A model generated the notes under the pieces. The model was not told the origin of the DNA and made no database searches. It saw nothing but the letters and a program-made list of their open reading frames with translations. The position numbers and the translations under genes are program-made. A stretch of 64,000 nt of DNA from Ensifer sp. BR816 (GTDB lineage Bacteria; Pseudomonadota; Alphaproteobacteria; Rhizobiales; Rhizobiaceae): NCBI RefSeq assembly GCF_000378985.1, contig NZ_KB905372.1, forward strand, positions 124,001 through 188,000, in the 5' to 3' direction. How positions within the stretch are numbered: position 1 is the stretch's first letter; each line of letters starts with the position of its first letter. Shown piece by piece: positions 47,431 to 57,000 of the stretch.

Positions 47431-47492
47431 GCGGCCTTATAGCAAGGCAGTACAAAAAAGCCAAATAAAACAATGCAAAGACGGCCGGATAT

Positions 47493-47642
47493 TTACCCTG
47501 CCGCCGACGGCGCGCTCATCCGTTGCGCCATCACCCGTCGCCAGTCAAGACCTTCGAACAAAGCCTCATATTGACCCCTGGAAAGACGCATCGTCCCATC
47601 CTGAACCTTGGGCCAGGCAAAGTTTCCATGCTCAAGAATTTT
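47493..47642 (-). pseudogene. tnpB: IS66-F tnpB, C-terminal part
   Basis: The minus strand reads ILEHGNFAWPKVQDGTMRLS then RGQYEALFEGLDWRRVM and a short tail. The N-terminal part lies beyond E3 at 51026-51090. Joined through AA, they give C-L-Y-A-K-I-L-E-H-G, a normal TnpB sequence. Confidence 0.85.
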
Positions 47643-47689
47643 GTACCTTATCTGAGAATGCAGCCCCTTCCGGCGCAGATCAGCAGCTA

Positions 47690-48019
47690 GTGCTGGTTAC
47701 CCATCAGTTTCATCCTCTTTTCGGCCGGCAGCTGCCCTGCGTTGGGAAGCGAGGTAACTTGCAGGGCGACCGTCTGCTTTTGCAGACCGAGGATGGCGCC
47801 ATATGGCCGCTTCCCCCTCAATGGACTGATCTTGTGAGCATTGATCCAGAAGTTGTCGCGAGCAACGGGCGCGCGCTCTTGCTGGTTTCGAACTTGATGG
47901 AACTAGCCAGCATGGTGGAACACCTCTGTGGCAGGTTGGCAGCGCGGTCGGGAGCGGAGTGTAAGGATAATTATGCCGCTAGTGTAAACCAGATTATGCC
48001 GCAAGAGGCCCCGCAATGA
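47690..48019 (+). CDS. DUF5372-like protein of element E3
   Basis: A 109-residue protein from GTG 47690: VLVTHQFHPLFGRQLPCVGK, LLQTEDGAIWPLPPQWTDLV. The pattern (V)-x-H-x-x-H-P-(Y/L)-F-G-(R/Q)-x-(L/V) is shared with the first ORFs of E1 and E2. The start codon is my choice; the frame is open from 47375 through IS66-F antisense DNA. Confidence 0.6.
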   Translation: MLVTHQFHPLFGRQLPCVGKRGNLQGDRLLLQTEDGAIWPLPPQWTDLVSIDPEVVASNGRALLLVSNLMELASMVEHLCGRLAARSGAECKDNYAASVNQIMPQEAPQ

Positions 48020-48142
48020 GCGGTAAATCCTGTAATATCTGCCAATTTCTGGTGATACAATGTGGAATCGCTCTTGATTTAAACGAGAATGGCGGTATAA
48101 ATAGATTTACATTAACACTCGATCTTGCACCCGGAACCTACA

Positions 48143-48604
48143 ATGCCTGCGAAGTACGGCGGCAAGCGATCAAAGATGGATACCCTCCTCGACGAGGGCA
48201 CCTTCAATCCAAATCCCGAGAAGGTGCGCGACCCGAAGTTCCAGGGAAGCGAGTTCTTCGATCCGCACGACGCCGTCCAGGTCAAATACGAGATGCTGCG
48301 GCGCGTCTCCATCGACAATGTCTCGGTAACGGACGCTTCCGACGAGTATGGTGTTTCCAGGCCAACCTACTACCAGGCCAAGGCAAACTTCGACACGAGT
48401 GGGATTGCCGGACTGGTACCGGCAAAGCCGGGACCCCGCGGTCCCCACAAGGTCGACGACGAAGTCCTGGCATTTCTCCAGGCGCGGCTGGTACCGGGCG
48501 AGCCCGTTCGTGCGCGCGAACTCGCCAAGCTGGTCCGCAACGAACTCGATGTCGCACTTCATCCCAGGACGATCGAGCGGCTGTTAAAAGAAACGATCCG
48601 CTAG
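48143..48604 (+). CDS. Helix-turn-helix protein of element E3
   Basis: A 153-residue basic protein: MPAKYGGKRSKMDTLLDEGT, then a transposase-like helix-turn-helix (DNVSVTDASDEYGVSRPTYY), GLVPAKPGPRGPHKVDDEVL and LHPRTIERLLKE. The architecture resembles the N-terminal DNA-binding region of winged transposases. GGAAC precedes ATG 48143. E1 and E2 lack an equivalent gene. A role in DNA binding or regulation of the element is likely (inference). Confidence 0.7.
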   Translation: MPAKYGGKRSKMDTLLDEGTFNPNPEKVRDPKFQGSEFFDPHDAVQVKYEMLRRVSIDNVSVTDASDEYGVSRPTYYQAKANFDTSGIAGLVPAKPGPRGPHKVDDEVLAFLQARLVPGEPVRARELAKLVRNELDVALHPRTIERLLKETIR

Positions 48605-48630
48605 AAGTTGCCACGGCATCGGCATGTTCA

Positions 48631-48894
48631 TTGCCGGCCACCGCGGACCAGTACGAGGTGCTGCGCAGCGCAGCTCTCGGCGAAGTTCTGCCGCTCAAGG
48701 CCCGTAGCGGCCTCATGCTTTTTCTGCGCCGCGGCATGTGGGGATGGGCCCGCGCACTGCCTGCAGCGGCATGCCCTGATCAAGGCCAGTTTTACCTGTC
48801 ATCGGCCACCCGACCGGCGCACGGCGAACTCAGCGCCGTCGTTCATGTCCTGGCGACCATCGCCATGAGCATCCACCAACGGAGAGCACCATGA
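48631..48894 (+). CDS. Small ORF of element E3
   Basis: An 87-residue frame from TTG 48631: PATADQYEVLRSAALGEVLP, LKARSGLMLFLRRGMWGWAR, ending MSIHQRRAP. Its TGA overlaps the ATG of the recombinase (ATGA), as in E1 and E2, where a small ORF also precedes the recombinase. I do not recognise the family, and it is not obviously related to the E1/E2 small ORF. Confidence 0.55.
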   Translation: MPATADQYEVLRSAALGEVLPLKARSGLMLFLRRGMWGWARALPAAACPDQGQFYLSSATRPAHGELSAVVHVLATIAMSIHQRRAP

Positions 48895-50991
48895 ATGTAC
48901 ACCTCAAAGTCCAGTCTCATCACCGTGAACGCAGCGCCTACCTCTACATCCGCCAATCTTCGATGCGGCAAGTCATCGACAATACCGAGAGCGCCATGCG
49001 CCAATATGCGCTTCGCGGCCGTGCTATCGCCCTTGGTTGGCGCGAGGAGCAGATTATCGTCATCGATAATGATCAAGGCGAATCCGGCGCATCGGCGGTC
49101 TGGCGCGAGGGATTTCAGCGGCTGGTCAGCGATGTCGGCATGGGGCATGCCGGGATCGTCATGGGCCTGGAGGTCTCTCGTCTGGCGCGCAACAATGCCG
49201 ATTGGCAGCGGCTGCTCGAGATCTGTGCTCTCGCCGATACCCTGATCCTCGACGAGGACGGCGTCTATGACCCGGGTAGTTTCAACGACCGGCTCCTGCT
49301 CGGCCTCAAGGGAACAATGAGTGAGGCCGAACTGCATGTGATCAAGGCACGGCTGCGCGGCGGCATCCTCAATAAGGCCCGGCGTGGCGAGTTCCGTTGC
49401 CCCTCCCGACCGGGCTGGTCTATGACCATTCCGGCAACGTGACGCTTGATCCGGACATGCAAGTCAGAGAGACGATCGCCCATTTCTTCGAGACATTCTC
49501 TCGCGTCGGATCCGCCTCCCAGACCGTCAAGGCCTTTCGTCAAGAGGGCATTCTCTTTCCCTCCCGTCTGCACGGCAGCCAGACGGTTTTCCGGCCGCTG
49601 ACGCCTTCGACGGCGATGCGCGTCCTGCACAATCCACGTTACGCCGGAGCCTATGCCTATGGCCGCCGCCGCTATCGACGCACCATTGATGGCAAGAGGA
49701 TTGTGCGTGAACAAGATAATGATGATTGGACGGCATGCATTCCAGATGCCCATCCCGGCTACATCAGTTGGGAGCAGCATCAGGAGAACTTGAAGATTCT
49801 GAAGTCGAACATCTGCCACAAATGGAACGCGGCGGTCGCATCACCTCCGCGCGAAGGCCCGGCACTGCTGCAGGGGCGGGCCGTGTGTGGGCAATGCGGC
49901 AGGCATTTTCGCATGCGCTACGCCGCCCGACGCGGCCGGCAGGAAGCCTGGTACGTTTGTGATCGCGCCCGTAGCGATCGCGGTGAACCCCTATGCCAGG
50001 CGATTGCTGCACCTCCCGTCGACGAAGCCATCGGTATCCTGATCGCCGAGCAGATGACGCCGGCAGCCATCGAACTGGCGATTGAAGTCCGCAAAGAGAT
50101 CGAAGCGCGACATGAAGAGGCGGATCGGCTGCGCTGTCGCGCAATCGAGCGCGCCCAAACGGAAGCCGATCTCGCCCAGCGCCGTTTCATGCTCGTCGAT
50201 CCCAATAACCGCCTCGTCGCCGACACGCTCGAAGGCGAATGGAACGAGAAGCTCCGCATCTTAGCCAATGCCCGCGAAGAGCGCGAGCGCGGCCAGGAGC
50301 ACGATCAATTCATCCTTGATAAGGCCGTCCGCGAGCGGTTGGTCGCAATGACGGCGGACTTCAAAAAACTCTGGACCAACCCAGAAACCCCGAACCGCGA
50401 ACGAAAGCGTCTGCTTGCCCACATCATTGAGGACGTCACCCTCCTCAAACTACCGAAGAGAGGCACAACCAAGGCTCATATTCGCACTTCAAGGGCGGTA
50501 AAACCCAGACGCTCGTCACCATCAGCCCAAAATCGCCAAGCCAGCAGGTCAAGACGAACCCCGACGTCATCCAACTGATCGATAAACTCCTCGACGATCA
50601 TATTTTTTCCGAGATCGCCGACATTCTCAATAATCAGGGACACCGTCCGGGCTCGGTGACGCGCCGTGACCAGCGCGACGCCCGCTTCACAACCAAACGC
50701 GTCACCTATCTTGTTCGCGAATACAAGCTGAGATCACGCTATGACCGGCTCCGGGATCGTGGGATGTTGACAAAGAAGGAGGCGGCTGCACACCTCAATA
50801 TCCATGAGCATACCCTCGCCAGATGGGCCGAACATGGCCTCGTCACCAGCCATGCCTACAACGGACACTACTACCTGTACGAGCTTCCGAAGACAGATTT
50901 ACCGCAAAAGCAATCCAGTCGATGGAACCAGCTCGTCGATCGCGTGGCCGCCCATAAGGAAAATGCCAGACACGCCAAAACCTTCAACTGA
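48891..50991 (+). pseudogene. Serine recombinase of element E3, two frameshifts
   Basis: The N-terminal catalytic domain is open from ATG 48891 (RSAYLYIRQSSMRQVIDNTE, VSRLARNNADWQRLLEIC, GTMSEAELHVIKARL). At about 49400 a missing C in a C-run (CGTTGCCCCTCCC) shifts the frame; the next frame carries the recombinase domain (NPRYAGAYAYGRRR), the zinc ribbon (CGQCGRHFRMRY) and the coiled coil. A second shift near 50485 leads to the C-terminal part (IFSEIADILNNQGHRPGSVT, MLTKKEAAAHLNIHEHTLAR). Rejoined it is about 700 residues. Inactive as written, unless these are sequencing errors. Confidence 0.85.
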
Positions 50992-51025
50992 ACCCGAAAG
51001 AGAGATGCAGTATGAATGCAGATCG

Positions 51026-51090
51026 TTGGCGTAAAGGCAGACGCCGGAGCCGCCCCACCAGACGATCTTAATTCTGTCCGCTCGTTTGAA
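51026..51090 (-). pseudogene. tnpB: IS66-F tnpB, N-terminal part
   Basis: The minus strand reads KRADRIKIVWWGGSGVCLYA(N/K), the middle of an IS66 TnpB. It breaks at 51026 where E3 begins and is truncated on the other side. Its continuation is at 47493-47642. Confidence 0.75.
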
Positions 51091-51206
51091 GGAAGTCTGA
51101 TGCGCAGCCATATCGCAATCCTTGTAGAGCTTCGAACAAATCTAAGGCCGATGCTCCGCCACAGGCAATGCTGAATGGTTCCCGTCCCCGGCATTCTGAC
51201 TATCAG

Positions 51207-52813
51207 CTATGCCGCCATTAGAACGCGACTGCGCAGCAGTGCGTAGCCGGCACGACCATACATCTGCCGCTTCAGTGTCTTCAGGCGGTTGATCTGACCC
51301 TCGACGGGGCTGGTCGTCCATCGATGATTGATCGCGCCGCGGACGGCCTCGATGTCGCGGCTAATTCCGGCAGCCAAAGAGGCCAGTTCGCTGTCCCCGG
51401 CCTCAGCGATCCATCCCTCCAGGAGGGAGGCATCATCACCCCGCAATATTGCTGCTAATCGGCGAGAAAGATGCCCGGCAACCGAAAGCTGCGGCGCATG
51501 TTCGTAAACATGCTTCAGGAAACACGCGGCCTTCGCATCACAGGATTGCGGGTCCTGACCCAGAAGCCATGCACATCTTCGCCGGGATGGCGGTCGCCAG
51601 GGACGGCTCTTTTCTCGTTTGGAGGATTGTTGCTGTTTCTTCAGGTCTGCGGTCCATCGGTAAACAGTGGCACGGCTTCCTTTAAATCCCTGGGCTTTGA
51701 TCTCGGACAGAAGCTGTCGACCATTGTGACATCCTTCGTTCCAACGTCGAAGAAGATAATCCTCGAACGCCAGAAGGGTATGGTATTGAACCGAAGGGCG
51801 GTGGTGTTCGGGTTCACCGCCCGCTGCCAGCCACCGTTCAATTGTACGCACACTCATGCCGACCTGCGGCGCAATCTGCCTCGCAGAGGTGATCCCGGCA
51901 TCACGCAGGCGCATCACCTCCTCATACAGATCACGACGTTGCAGCTTTCGCTGGTGCCGCAAGCTTTGCAGCGATGTTTGCTTCTGCGATGGGTGTTCGG
52001 GGACCTCATGACTTTCTGCGGCGATCTCATTCATCGCGGCGACGCCGGCAAGACGGACAGCTTTGCGATGACGACCGACCGCCAGACGAAGAGCCTCACC
52101 CAAATTCGCGAGAAGATGCCATCGATCCGCGATCTGAGCGGCATCAGGGGCGCCTCGTCGTGCCCCTTCTGCATAAACGCCAGCACGGTCGCGGGCGATG
52201 ATTTCTACGCCAGGATGACGGGCCAGCCATTCGGCTACAACATCAGCATTTCGTTCGGGAAGCAGATCAAGAACGCGGTTGCGTTCCAGATCGCAGACAA
52301 TCGTGCCGTAACGCTGGCCCTTGCGCCAGGCCCAATCGTCGATACCAACGATCCGAGGGGCAGGATAGGATTCGTGCACCGATGAGCTCACCATTCGCAG
52401 AAGTGTATCGCCGCTCACAGGAATGGTCAGCTTTTGCGATAAGCGACCGCCGGGCTCGCCTCCTGCCGTAAGTCCGACCGCCGTTTGCGCCGCTCTGAGG
52501 CGGTTCGACGGGCCTTGGCCGAAACCAATCCCGGAAATCGTTCGGTGAAGATACGCGTTACGCATTGTCTGTCGACACAACGAAAACGCCTGGCGCGAAG
52601 TCGGATCGCCGCAGCTTGATCCTGGAAAGGCAGATCGGCAAGCCGGCGCAGGTAATGACTGTGAACGCGCCCGCTGGATCGGTCGCAAGTGGGGCAATTG
52701 GACGAGGCCGAAATCGACCGCGCCGAAATAACGACAGCGCCACATTGGCGCACGATCTCCACGACCTCGAAATTCGAGGGAAGCAACGAGTTGAAAAAGT
52801 GAAGCACGAGCAA
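51207..52813 (-). pseudogene. ISL3 family transposase, frameshifted
   Basis: The N-terminal zinc-finger part lies in one frame (NCPTCDRSSGRVHSHYLRRL, ERFPGLVSAKARRT) and the catalytic part in another (APRIVGIDDWAWRKGQRYGT, DRAGVYAEGARRGAPDAAQI, DRWHLLANLGEAL, and TTSPVEGQINRLKTLKRQMY). The shift lies near 52490. The joined product would be about 535 residues. The catalytic Asp residues are visible, but the gene needs one frame correction. Confidence 0.85.
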
Positions 52814-53260
52814 ATCACTGCATAGACTACGATTCCGAATCTATGACCGTATTCGCGCCACACGTGGATCCTCCTGCACCAAATATGCGGAAGAACCCTT
52901 GATTGCCGCTATGCAGCTCACCCCTTCCGCCAGACGGGGTCTGCTTGCCGCTTACCAACTGCTTCTTTGCGCTTGTCCTTATTCGCGGCGGTGGATTAGC
53001 GACCCCAGATCGCATTGGCGAGTTCCCATACGCATCGCGCGCGTCATCTTCGTCGTCATGATACCCCCCTAGCGATGAGGGCGCCATATGCCGTCGCCGT
53101 CACGGTCCCATTCTAGGTGAGGCAACGAACTCGCTCAGTAACAATCTGCCTGAGGCAATGTGACAAGCATGCACAAACACAAGGACCTGCCAGTCACGGA
53201 CGCAACTCCCGCATCATAGTAGATGTCTTCGGAAGGCGGGCCATCCCATAACCAGGGATC
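52814..53260. other. Gene-free interval with an IS66-like terminus
   Basis: I see no intact gene. GTAAGCGGCAAGCAGACC, read on the minus strand from about 52961, has the GTAAGCG tip of an IS66 end, so this is probably residual IS DNA. The rest, up to the aldo/keto reductase stop, shows nothing recognisable. Confidence 0.4.
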
Positions 53261-54100
53261 TCAACTGTTGGCGTCCCATTCCGGAACGTCGTATCCCTCA
53301 TTCACGTAGAATCGCGCATTTCGCACTCTGAGGCCTGAAATGCTTGCCATTTCATCAGCTGCGAGTTCGAAATCGAAAACGTCGAAATTCTCGCGGAGCC
53401 ATTCCACACGCTCGGCACGCGGTATGGCCACCACTCCTTCTTGCTGAACCTGCCATCTTAGCAATATCTGTACCGGCTTCTTGGAATGCTTACTCGCAGC
53501 TGTCAATACTGCAGGTTCGTTGAGCAAATCACCGCCGCGCCCTAAGGGGCTGTAAGCCACCATTGCCATGTCCGCGTCCCGGCATCCGCGGTGAACCTTA
53601 GCTTGGCTCAGGTAAGGATGATATTCGACCTGGTTGGCCGCCAGCGGTGATTCTGAAAGGCGCACTGCATCAGCTAGCAAGTAACTCGGAAAATTGGATA
53701 CACCAATATTTCGCGTGAGGCCGGAAGAACGCGCACGGTTCAATGCACGCATCGACTCCGCAAGCGGAATTGTCGGGTGCGGCCAGTGGATTAGGAGTAG
53801 GTCGATTGTATCAAGACCCAGTCTACGAAGGCTTGCCTCTGCCGAGCGCTCAAGATCGCCTTCAGCGATGTCGGTGTACCAGACCTTGGTTGAAACGAAG
53901 TACTCCTCTCGGGACACTCCTGAATAGCGGAGACCCTCGCCGACAGCAGCCTCGTTCTCGTAAATAGGGGCGGTATCAACGTGACGGTAGCCAATTTGTA
54001 ATGCTTGTGCTACTAGCTCCGAGCAGGTTTCTCCCAATAACGTGTAAGTACCCAAGCCGATGGAAGGAATTCTCGCAGTTTTAGTTTCAACATACAACAT
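53261..54100 (-). CDS. Aldo/keto reductase, paralogue of 41613-42443
   Basis: A 279-residue AKR with the same tetrad: YRHVDTAPIYENE, VSTKVW, LLLIHWPHP, and the cofactor segment IPRAERVEWLREN. It is the nearest visible relative of the reductase in the acetoin-dehydrogenase-like operon. An operator-like palindrome lies 27 nt upstream of its start, so it probably has its own promoter despite following the racemase and transporter genes on the same strand. The substrate is unknown. Confidence 0.88.
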   Translation of the reverse strand: MLYVETKTARIPSIGLGTYTLLGETCSELVAQALQIGYRHVDTAPIYENEAAVGEGLRYSGVSREEYFVSTKVWYTDIAEGDLERSAEASLRRLGLDTIDLLLIHWPHPTIPLAESMRALNRARSSGLTRNIGVSNFPSYLLADAVRLSESPLAANQVEYHPYLSQAKVHRGCRDADMAMVAYSPLGRGGDLLNEPAVLTAASKHSKKPVQILLRWQVQQEGVVAIPRAERVEWLRENFDVFDFELAADEMASISGLRVRNARFYVNEGYDVPEWDANS

Positions 54101-54126
54101 GATCGTGGAAACCCCAAAGTTTCAGA

Positions 54127-54142
54127 GCGCAAGATTTATGCA
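54127..54142. promoter_or_regulatory. Operator-like palindrome GCGCA-N7-TGCA (site 4)
   Basis: GCGCA AGATTTA TGCA lies 27 nt before the aldo/keto reductase start. It matches site 1 (GCGCA GGATTTG TGCG) at 13 of 16 positions. Its closeness to the start fits either repression or overlap with a core promoter. Confidence 0.55.
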
Positions 54143-54284
54143 GCTGGCTTGGATCTGTGATGATCTCCATCAGACTTCTCAAGAATATTCCGGCTGATGC
54201 GAGAGGGGGAGGTATTTCGAGGTATCCAACTGCGACCAGCTTGCCAACCGGGAATAGAGAACTCCCGGGGACGTCATCGTGTCC

Positions 54285-54480
54285 GTGACAAGTCTCCAAC
54301 AGAAACGGCGAGAGAAGCGCTTTTCAACTGGTATGTTGGAAAAGGTGCTCGGCGGCGAAGATGATCAACGTCGATATGCTTGCCTAGCTCACGCAATCCC
54401 TCGAGCGCCTTGCCAAGGGCTGGTCGGGCAGCGAAATCGACGCGCTCATGCCGTGAACCTTCGCCTGCTAAACGGCCTCA
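54285..54480 (+). pseudogene. Decayed IS66 tnpC tail
   Basis: The frame INVDMLA*LTQSLERLAKGWSG then SEIDALMP*TFAC keeps the ending typical of IS66 TnpC (N-x-x-P-L-A-x-L...E-I-D-x-L-M-P-W), with two internal stops. It is an old scrap in the gap between the reductase and racemase genes. Confidence 0.45.
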
Positions 54481-54514
54481 TTGCCGCTTACGGTCTTTCC
54501 ATACACCGATGGCA

Positions 54515-55246
54515 TTATTCCTTGGTGACTAAGTTGCGCAAAGGGGCTCGCGCCAGCCGGCCGGCCCCGTCCGTTCCGTCGTAACCAGCAATGCGACAGG
54601 CGTGCCAAATCGTGGCCTGGTTTGCTGTGATAACTGGCTTGCCTAGAGCTTGTTCAAGATCAGAAATTATGGAGTACGTGTTTAGGTCCGTGCATGCGAG
54701 AACCACCGCCTCTGCTTCTGAGGTGTCTGCCTGCTGAGCGAGTTTAAAGATCCTGTCCGTTTCAATTCTGCCGACGGCCTGAGCCACCCCCAAGCTTCGA
54801 CTGGACATGGGTTCCAGTCCGGATTCAGCGAGATACTTCTGGAACTGTGATGTGATTTCTGCAGGATAGGGTGCACCTATTGCGATCCGCTTGACACCCA
54901 GCGCATTGCACGCTGCAACGATAGCGCTAGAAGTAGTGGTAGCCCGCGAGTCCGCACCTTTTTCAATTTTTTGCTTGATGGAGTTGTCTCCTGATAAGCC
55001 CCTCGCAAAGCTAATTGACGTACAGGCGTAGGCAACTGCTGCAGGTCGAATCGGACGTAGCGCTTCCGCAGCTAAATCCAAGTCCTCATCATCGACCAGC
55101 CCCTGCACGAGTTCAAGCGTGGCTGGCGCTTCGGGAAAGCGAACCCTGGTAACATGGATCGTTGCTTCGGGTGGGGCAAATTGCCAAAATTCCCGGTCAA
55201 GGGTTCCGTCAGACGGATAGATGACTCCAATGCGAAAAGTACTCAT
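54515..55246 (-). CDS. Asp/Glu racemase-fold protein, EutA/maleate isomerase-like
   Basis: A 243-residue protein of the aspartate/glutamate racemase, arylmalonate decarboxylase and maleate isomerase group. The two active-site Cys are in VAYACTSISFARG and VVLACTDLNTYS. I start at ATG 55246 (MSTFRIGVIYPSDG), with AAGGAT upstream; the frame is open to 55447. It follows the Ehu-like ATPase gene. In S. meliloti the ectoine operon runs ehuABCD-eutABCDE, with EutA of this family right after the transporter, so synteny supports an EutA-like assignment. GCGCA-ATGC-TGCGC (55344-55357), with a shorter spacer, lies upstream. Confidence 0.8.
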   Translation of the reverse strand: MSTFRIGVIYPSDGTLDREFWQFAPPEATIHVTRVRFPEAPATLELVQGLVDDEDLDLAAEALRPIRPAAVAYACTSISFARGLSGDNSIKQKIEKGADSRATTTSSAIVAACNALGVKRIAIGAPYPAEITSQFQKYLAESGLEPMSSRSLGVAQAVGRIETDRIFKLAQQADTSEAEAVVLACTDLNTYSIISDLEQALGKPVITANQATIWHACRIAGYDGTDGAGRLARAPLRNLVTKE

Positions 55247-55469
55247 GTCAATCCTTTCAAGCGCGAGCCGCACTGGCTGCGTACTAGAGTTAAACGATCT
55301 GCGCCAAGCTCCCGCGTCATACTTGTTAAATCCCACCGAGCATGCGCAATGCTGCGCTAATCGACCCGTCATGGTTCGCGGGAGCTGTAACTTTTGCAAC
55401 GGCTGGCTATCTCTGCACCGTCGGGAGGTGAACCCTGCACATAGCAATAGGTGGTCGTAGGTTTCCCGA

Positions 55470-56324
55470 TTAGCCGGCCTCCAGCACCGCGCTCAGAAAT
55501 TGACGAGTTCGCTCATTTTGTGGGTTGCCGAAGAGTTGGTCAGGTGGGCCCTGCTCAGTAATCTTCCCCCCGTAAAAGAAGCATACGCGGTCAGAGAACT
55601 CCTTTGCAAAACCCATTTGATGGGTGACCATGAGCATCGTGAGGTCGTGCTCTGCACCCAGCTTGCGTATAACGTTTAGGACTTCCCCAACGAGTTCAGG
55701 ATCAAGCGCGGAAGTGACCTCGTCAAACAACATCACCTTCGGTCGCATGGCAAGCGCGCGGGCAATCGCCACACGCTGTTTTTGCCCGCCAGAAAGCTGG
55801 ATTGGATAGTGTTTCTTTTTATCGCCGAGGCCCACCATGTCGAGCAATTCAGCGGCCCGTGCTTCGGCTTCTTGCTTGCTGAGGCCCAACACAGATATTG
55901 GCGCTTCCATACAGTTTTGGAGGGCGGTCATATGTGGGAAGAGGTTAAAGTGTTGAAACACCATTCCAATTTTGCCCCGGACGCGCCGCATGTGCGCGTT
56001 GGTTGCGGGGACCATCTTGCCATTCTTTTGCATGTGCGTGAGTGGCTCATCATCCACCCAGATTATGCCGTCATTAATTCGCTCTAAAGTCATTAACATC
56101 CTGAGAACGGTCGTTTTTCCTGACCCTGACGGGCCGATTATCGATACCTTCTCGTTCCGCGCGATGTCGAGGTTAAGGTTATCAAGCACGGTATATGTGC
56201 CGTAGCGCTTCGAGACATTTTCGAATCGGACAAAGGGCTTCGCCGGTGAAAGCTCCGGATTGACGGGTAGATTACTTGGTTTGAGTGCCATGACATTTCC
56301 AATGCGGCTGATCGAGTCGCTCAT
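55470..56324 (-). CDS. Polar amino acid ABC transporter ATPase (EhuA-like)
   Basis: A 284-residue ABC ATPase: Walker A IGPSGSGKTTVLRML, Q-loop MVFQHFNLFPHMTAL, signature LSGGQKQRVAIARAL, Walker B VMLFDEVTSALDPEL, and the H-loop MVTHQMGFAKEF. The start is ATG 56324 with AGGAGGT upstream, 10 nt after the permease gene. It energises import with the two permeases and the binding protein at 57727. GlnQ/HisP-type; ectoine-type import is inferred from the binding protein. Confidence 0.9.
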   Translation of the reverse strand: MSDSISRIGNVMALKPSNLPVNPELSPAKPFVRFENVSKRYGTYTVLDNLNLDIARNEKVSIIGPSGSGKTTVLRMLMTLERINDGIIWVDDEPLTHMQKNGKMVPATNAHMRRVRGKIGMVFQHFNLFPHMTALQNCMEAPISVLGLSKQEAEARAAELLDMVGLGDKKKHYPIQLSGGQKQRVAIARALAMRPKVMLFDEVTSALDPELVGEVLNVIRKLGAEHDLTMLMVTHQMGFAKEFSDRVCFFYGGKITEQGPPDQLFGNPQNERTRQFLSAVLEAG

Positions 56325-56334
56325 ATTGGACCTC

Positions 56335-57000
56335 CTACAGTAGGTGATAGCGGCGGTTCAGCCAATAGCTAACCGCCTGTACGATTGCAGACGCGATCAA
56401 ACTAAAAACCAAGTAAAAGAAACCTGACATAGTGATGACTTCGAGGTATCGGTAGTTATCGGAGCCAAAATTCTTGGCCTGCTGCAGCATTTCCAGTATC
56501 GCAATCGCAGCGAGCACTGGTGTGTCCTTGAACATACTGATCAAGTAATTGCCTAAGCTGGGCACGATAGGAGGGATCGCCTGGGGTAGTATGATTACCC
56601 GCCAGCTGCGTATCGGTGAGAGATTGAGAGCGGTGCAAGCTTCCCACTGACCCTGCTCGACATTCTCAATTCCGGCTCGATAGCACTCTGAACAGAAGGC
56701 GGCGTAATGAATTCCCAAAACTCCAACCCCAGCGACCCATGCGGAAATATTCAGCCCAAACTGCGGTCCGACGAAGTACACAAAAAACACCTGCAGCAGG
56801 AGGGGTGTTGATCGGATAAACTCGACGATTTCGGTTACGCTGGCGGAAACAATGCGGTTTGGGGATTGGCGGATTAATGCAAAGCAGAGACCGAGGATGA
56901 GCGCGATTGCGAAACCGAGGATCGTTGCCTGGATAGTGACGATCGCGCCACGATATAGATATGGGAAAGCTTCCCAAACGACAGACCAGTCCCAAGTCAT
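56335..57000 (-). CDS. Amino acid ABC transporter permease (EhuD-like)
   Basis: A 221-residue HisM/EhuD-type permease with about five transmembrane helices (TIQATILGFAIALILGLCFA, VFFVYFVGPQFG, YLVFSLIASAIVQAVSYWL). The EAA coupling loop is EQGQWEACTALNLSPIRSWR and VILPQAIPPIVPSLGN. Its start overlaps the stop of the upstream permease gene by 4 nt. Confidence 0.9.
   Translation of the reverse strand: MTWDWSVVWEAFPYLYRGAIVTIQATILGFAIALILGLCFALIRQSPNRIVSASVTEIVEFIRSTPLLLQVFFVYFVGPQFGLNISAWVAGVGVLGIHYAAFCSECYRAGIENVEQGQWEACTALNLSPIRSWRVIILPQAIPPIVPSLGNYLISMFKDTPVLAAIAILEMLQQAKNFGSDNYRYLEVITMSGFFYLVFSLIASAIVQAVSYWLNRRYHLL

Larger units (their letters stand above)
47643..51027 (+). mobile_element. 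Serine-recombinase element E3 inserted in IS66-F tnpB
   Basis: About 3.4 kb on the plus strand, antisense to tnpB. It contains a DUF5372-like ORF, a helix-turn-helix ORF, a small ORF and a frameshifted serine recombinase. Junctions share the dinucleotide TT (left CAAGAATT-TT-GTACC, right GCAGATCG-TT-GGCGTA), and joining them restores tnpB. It is a different lineage from E1/E2, with other ends and another target, but has the same architecture and orientation rule. Confidence 0.8.
45726..51090 (-). mobile_element. IS66 family element IS66-F, interrupted by element E3 and truncated
   Basis: The left terminus GTAAAGCTACCTGCGGGC starts at 45726. It holds an intact tnpC and a tnpB split by serine-recombinase element E3 (47643-51027). 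The tnpA end and the right terminus are missing; the tnpB N-terminal sequence breaks off near 51090, before the ISL3 copy. Confidence 0.8.

Noticed and set aside
55344-55357. GCGCA-ATGC-TGCGC upstream of the racemase as a sixth operator
   Set aside because: The half-sites match but the spacer is 4 instead of 7 nt; I mention it only in the racemase entry.
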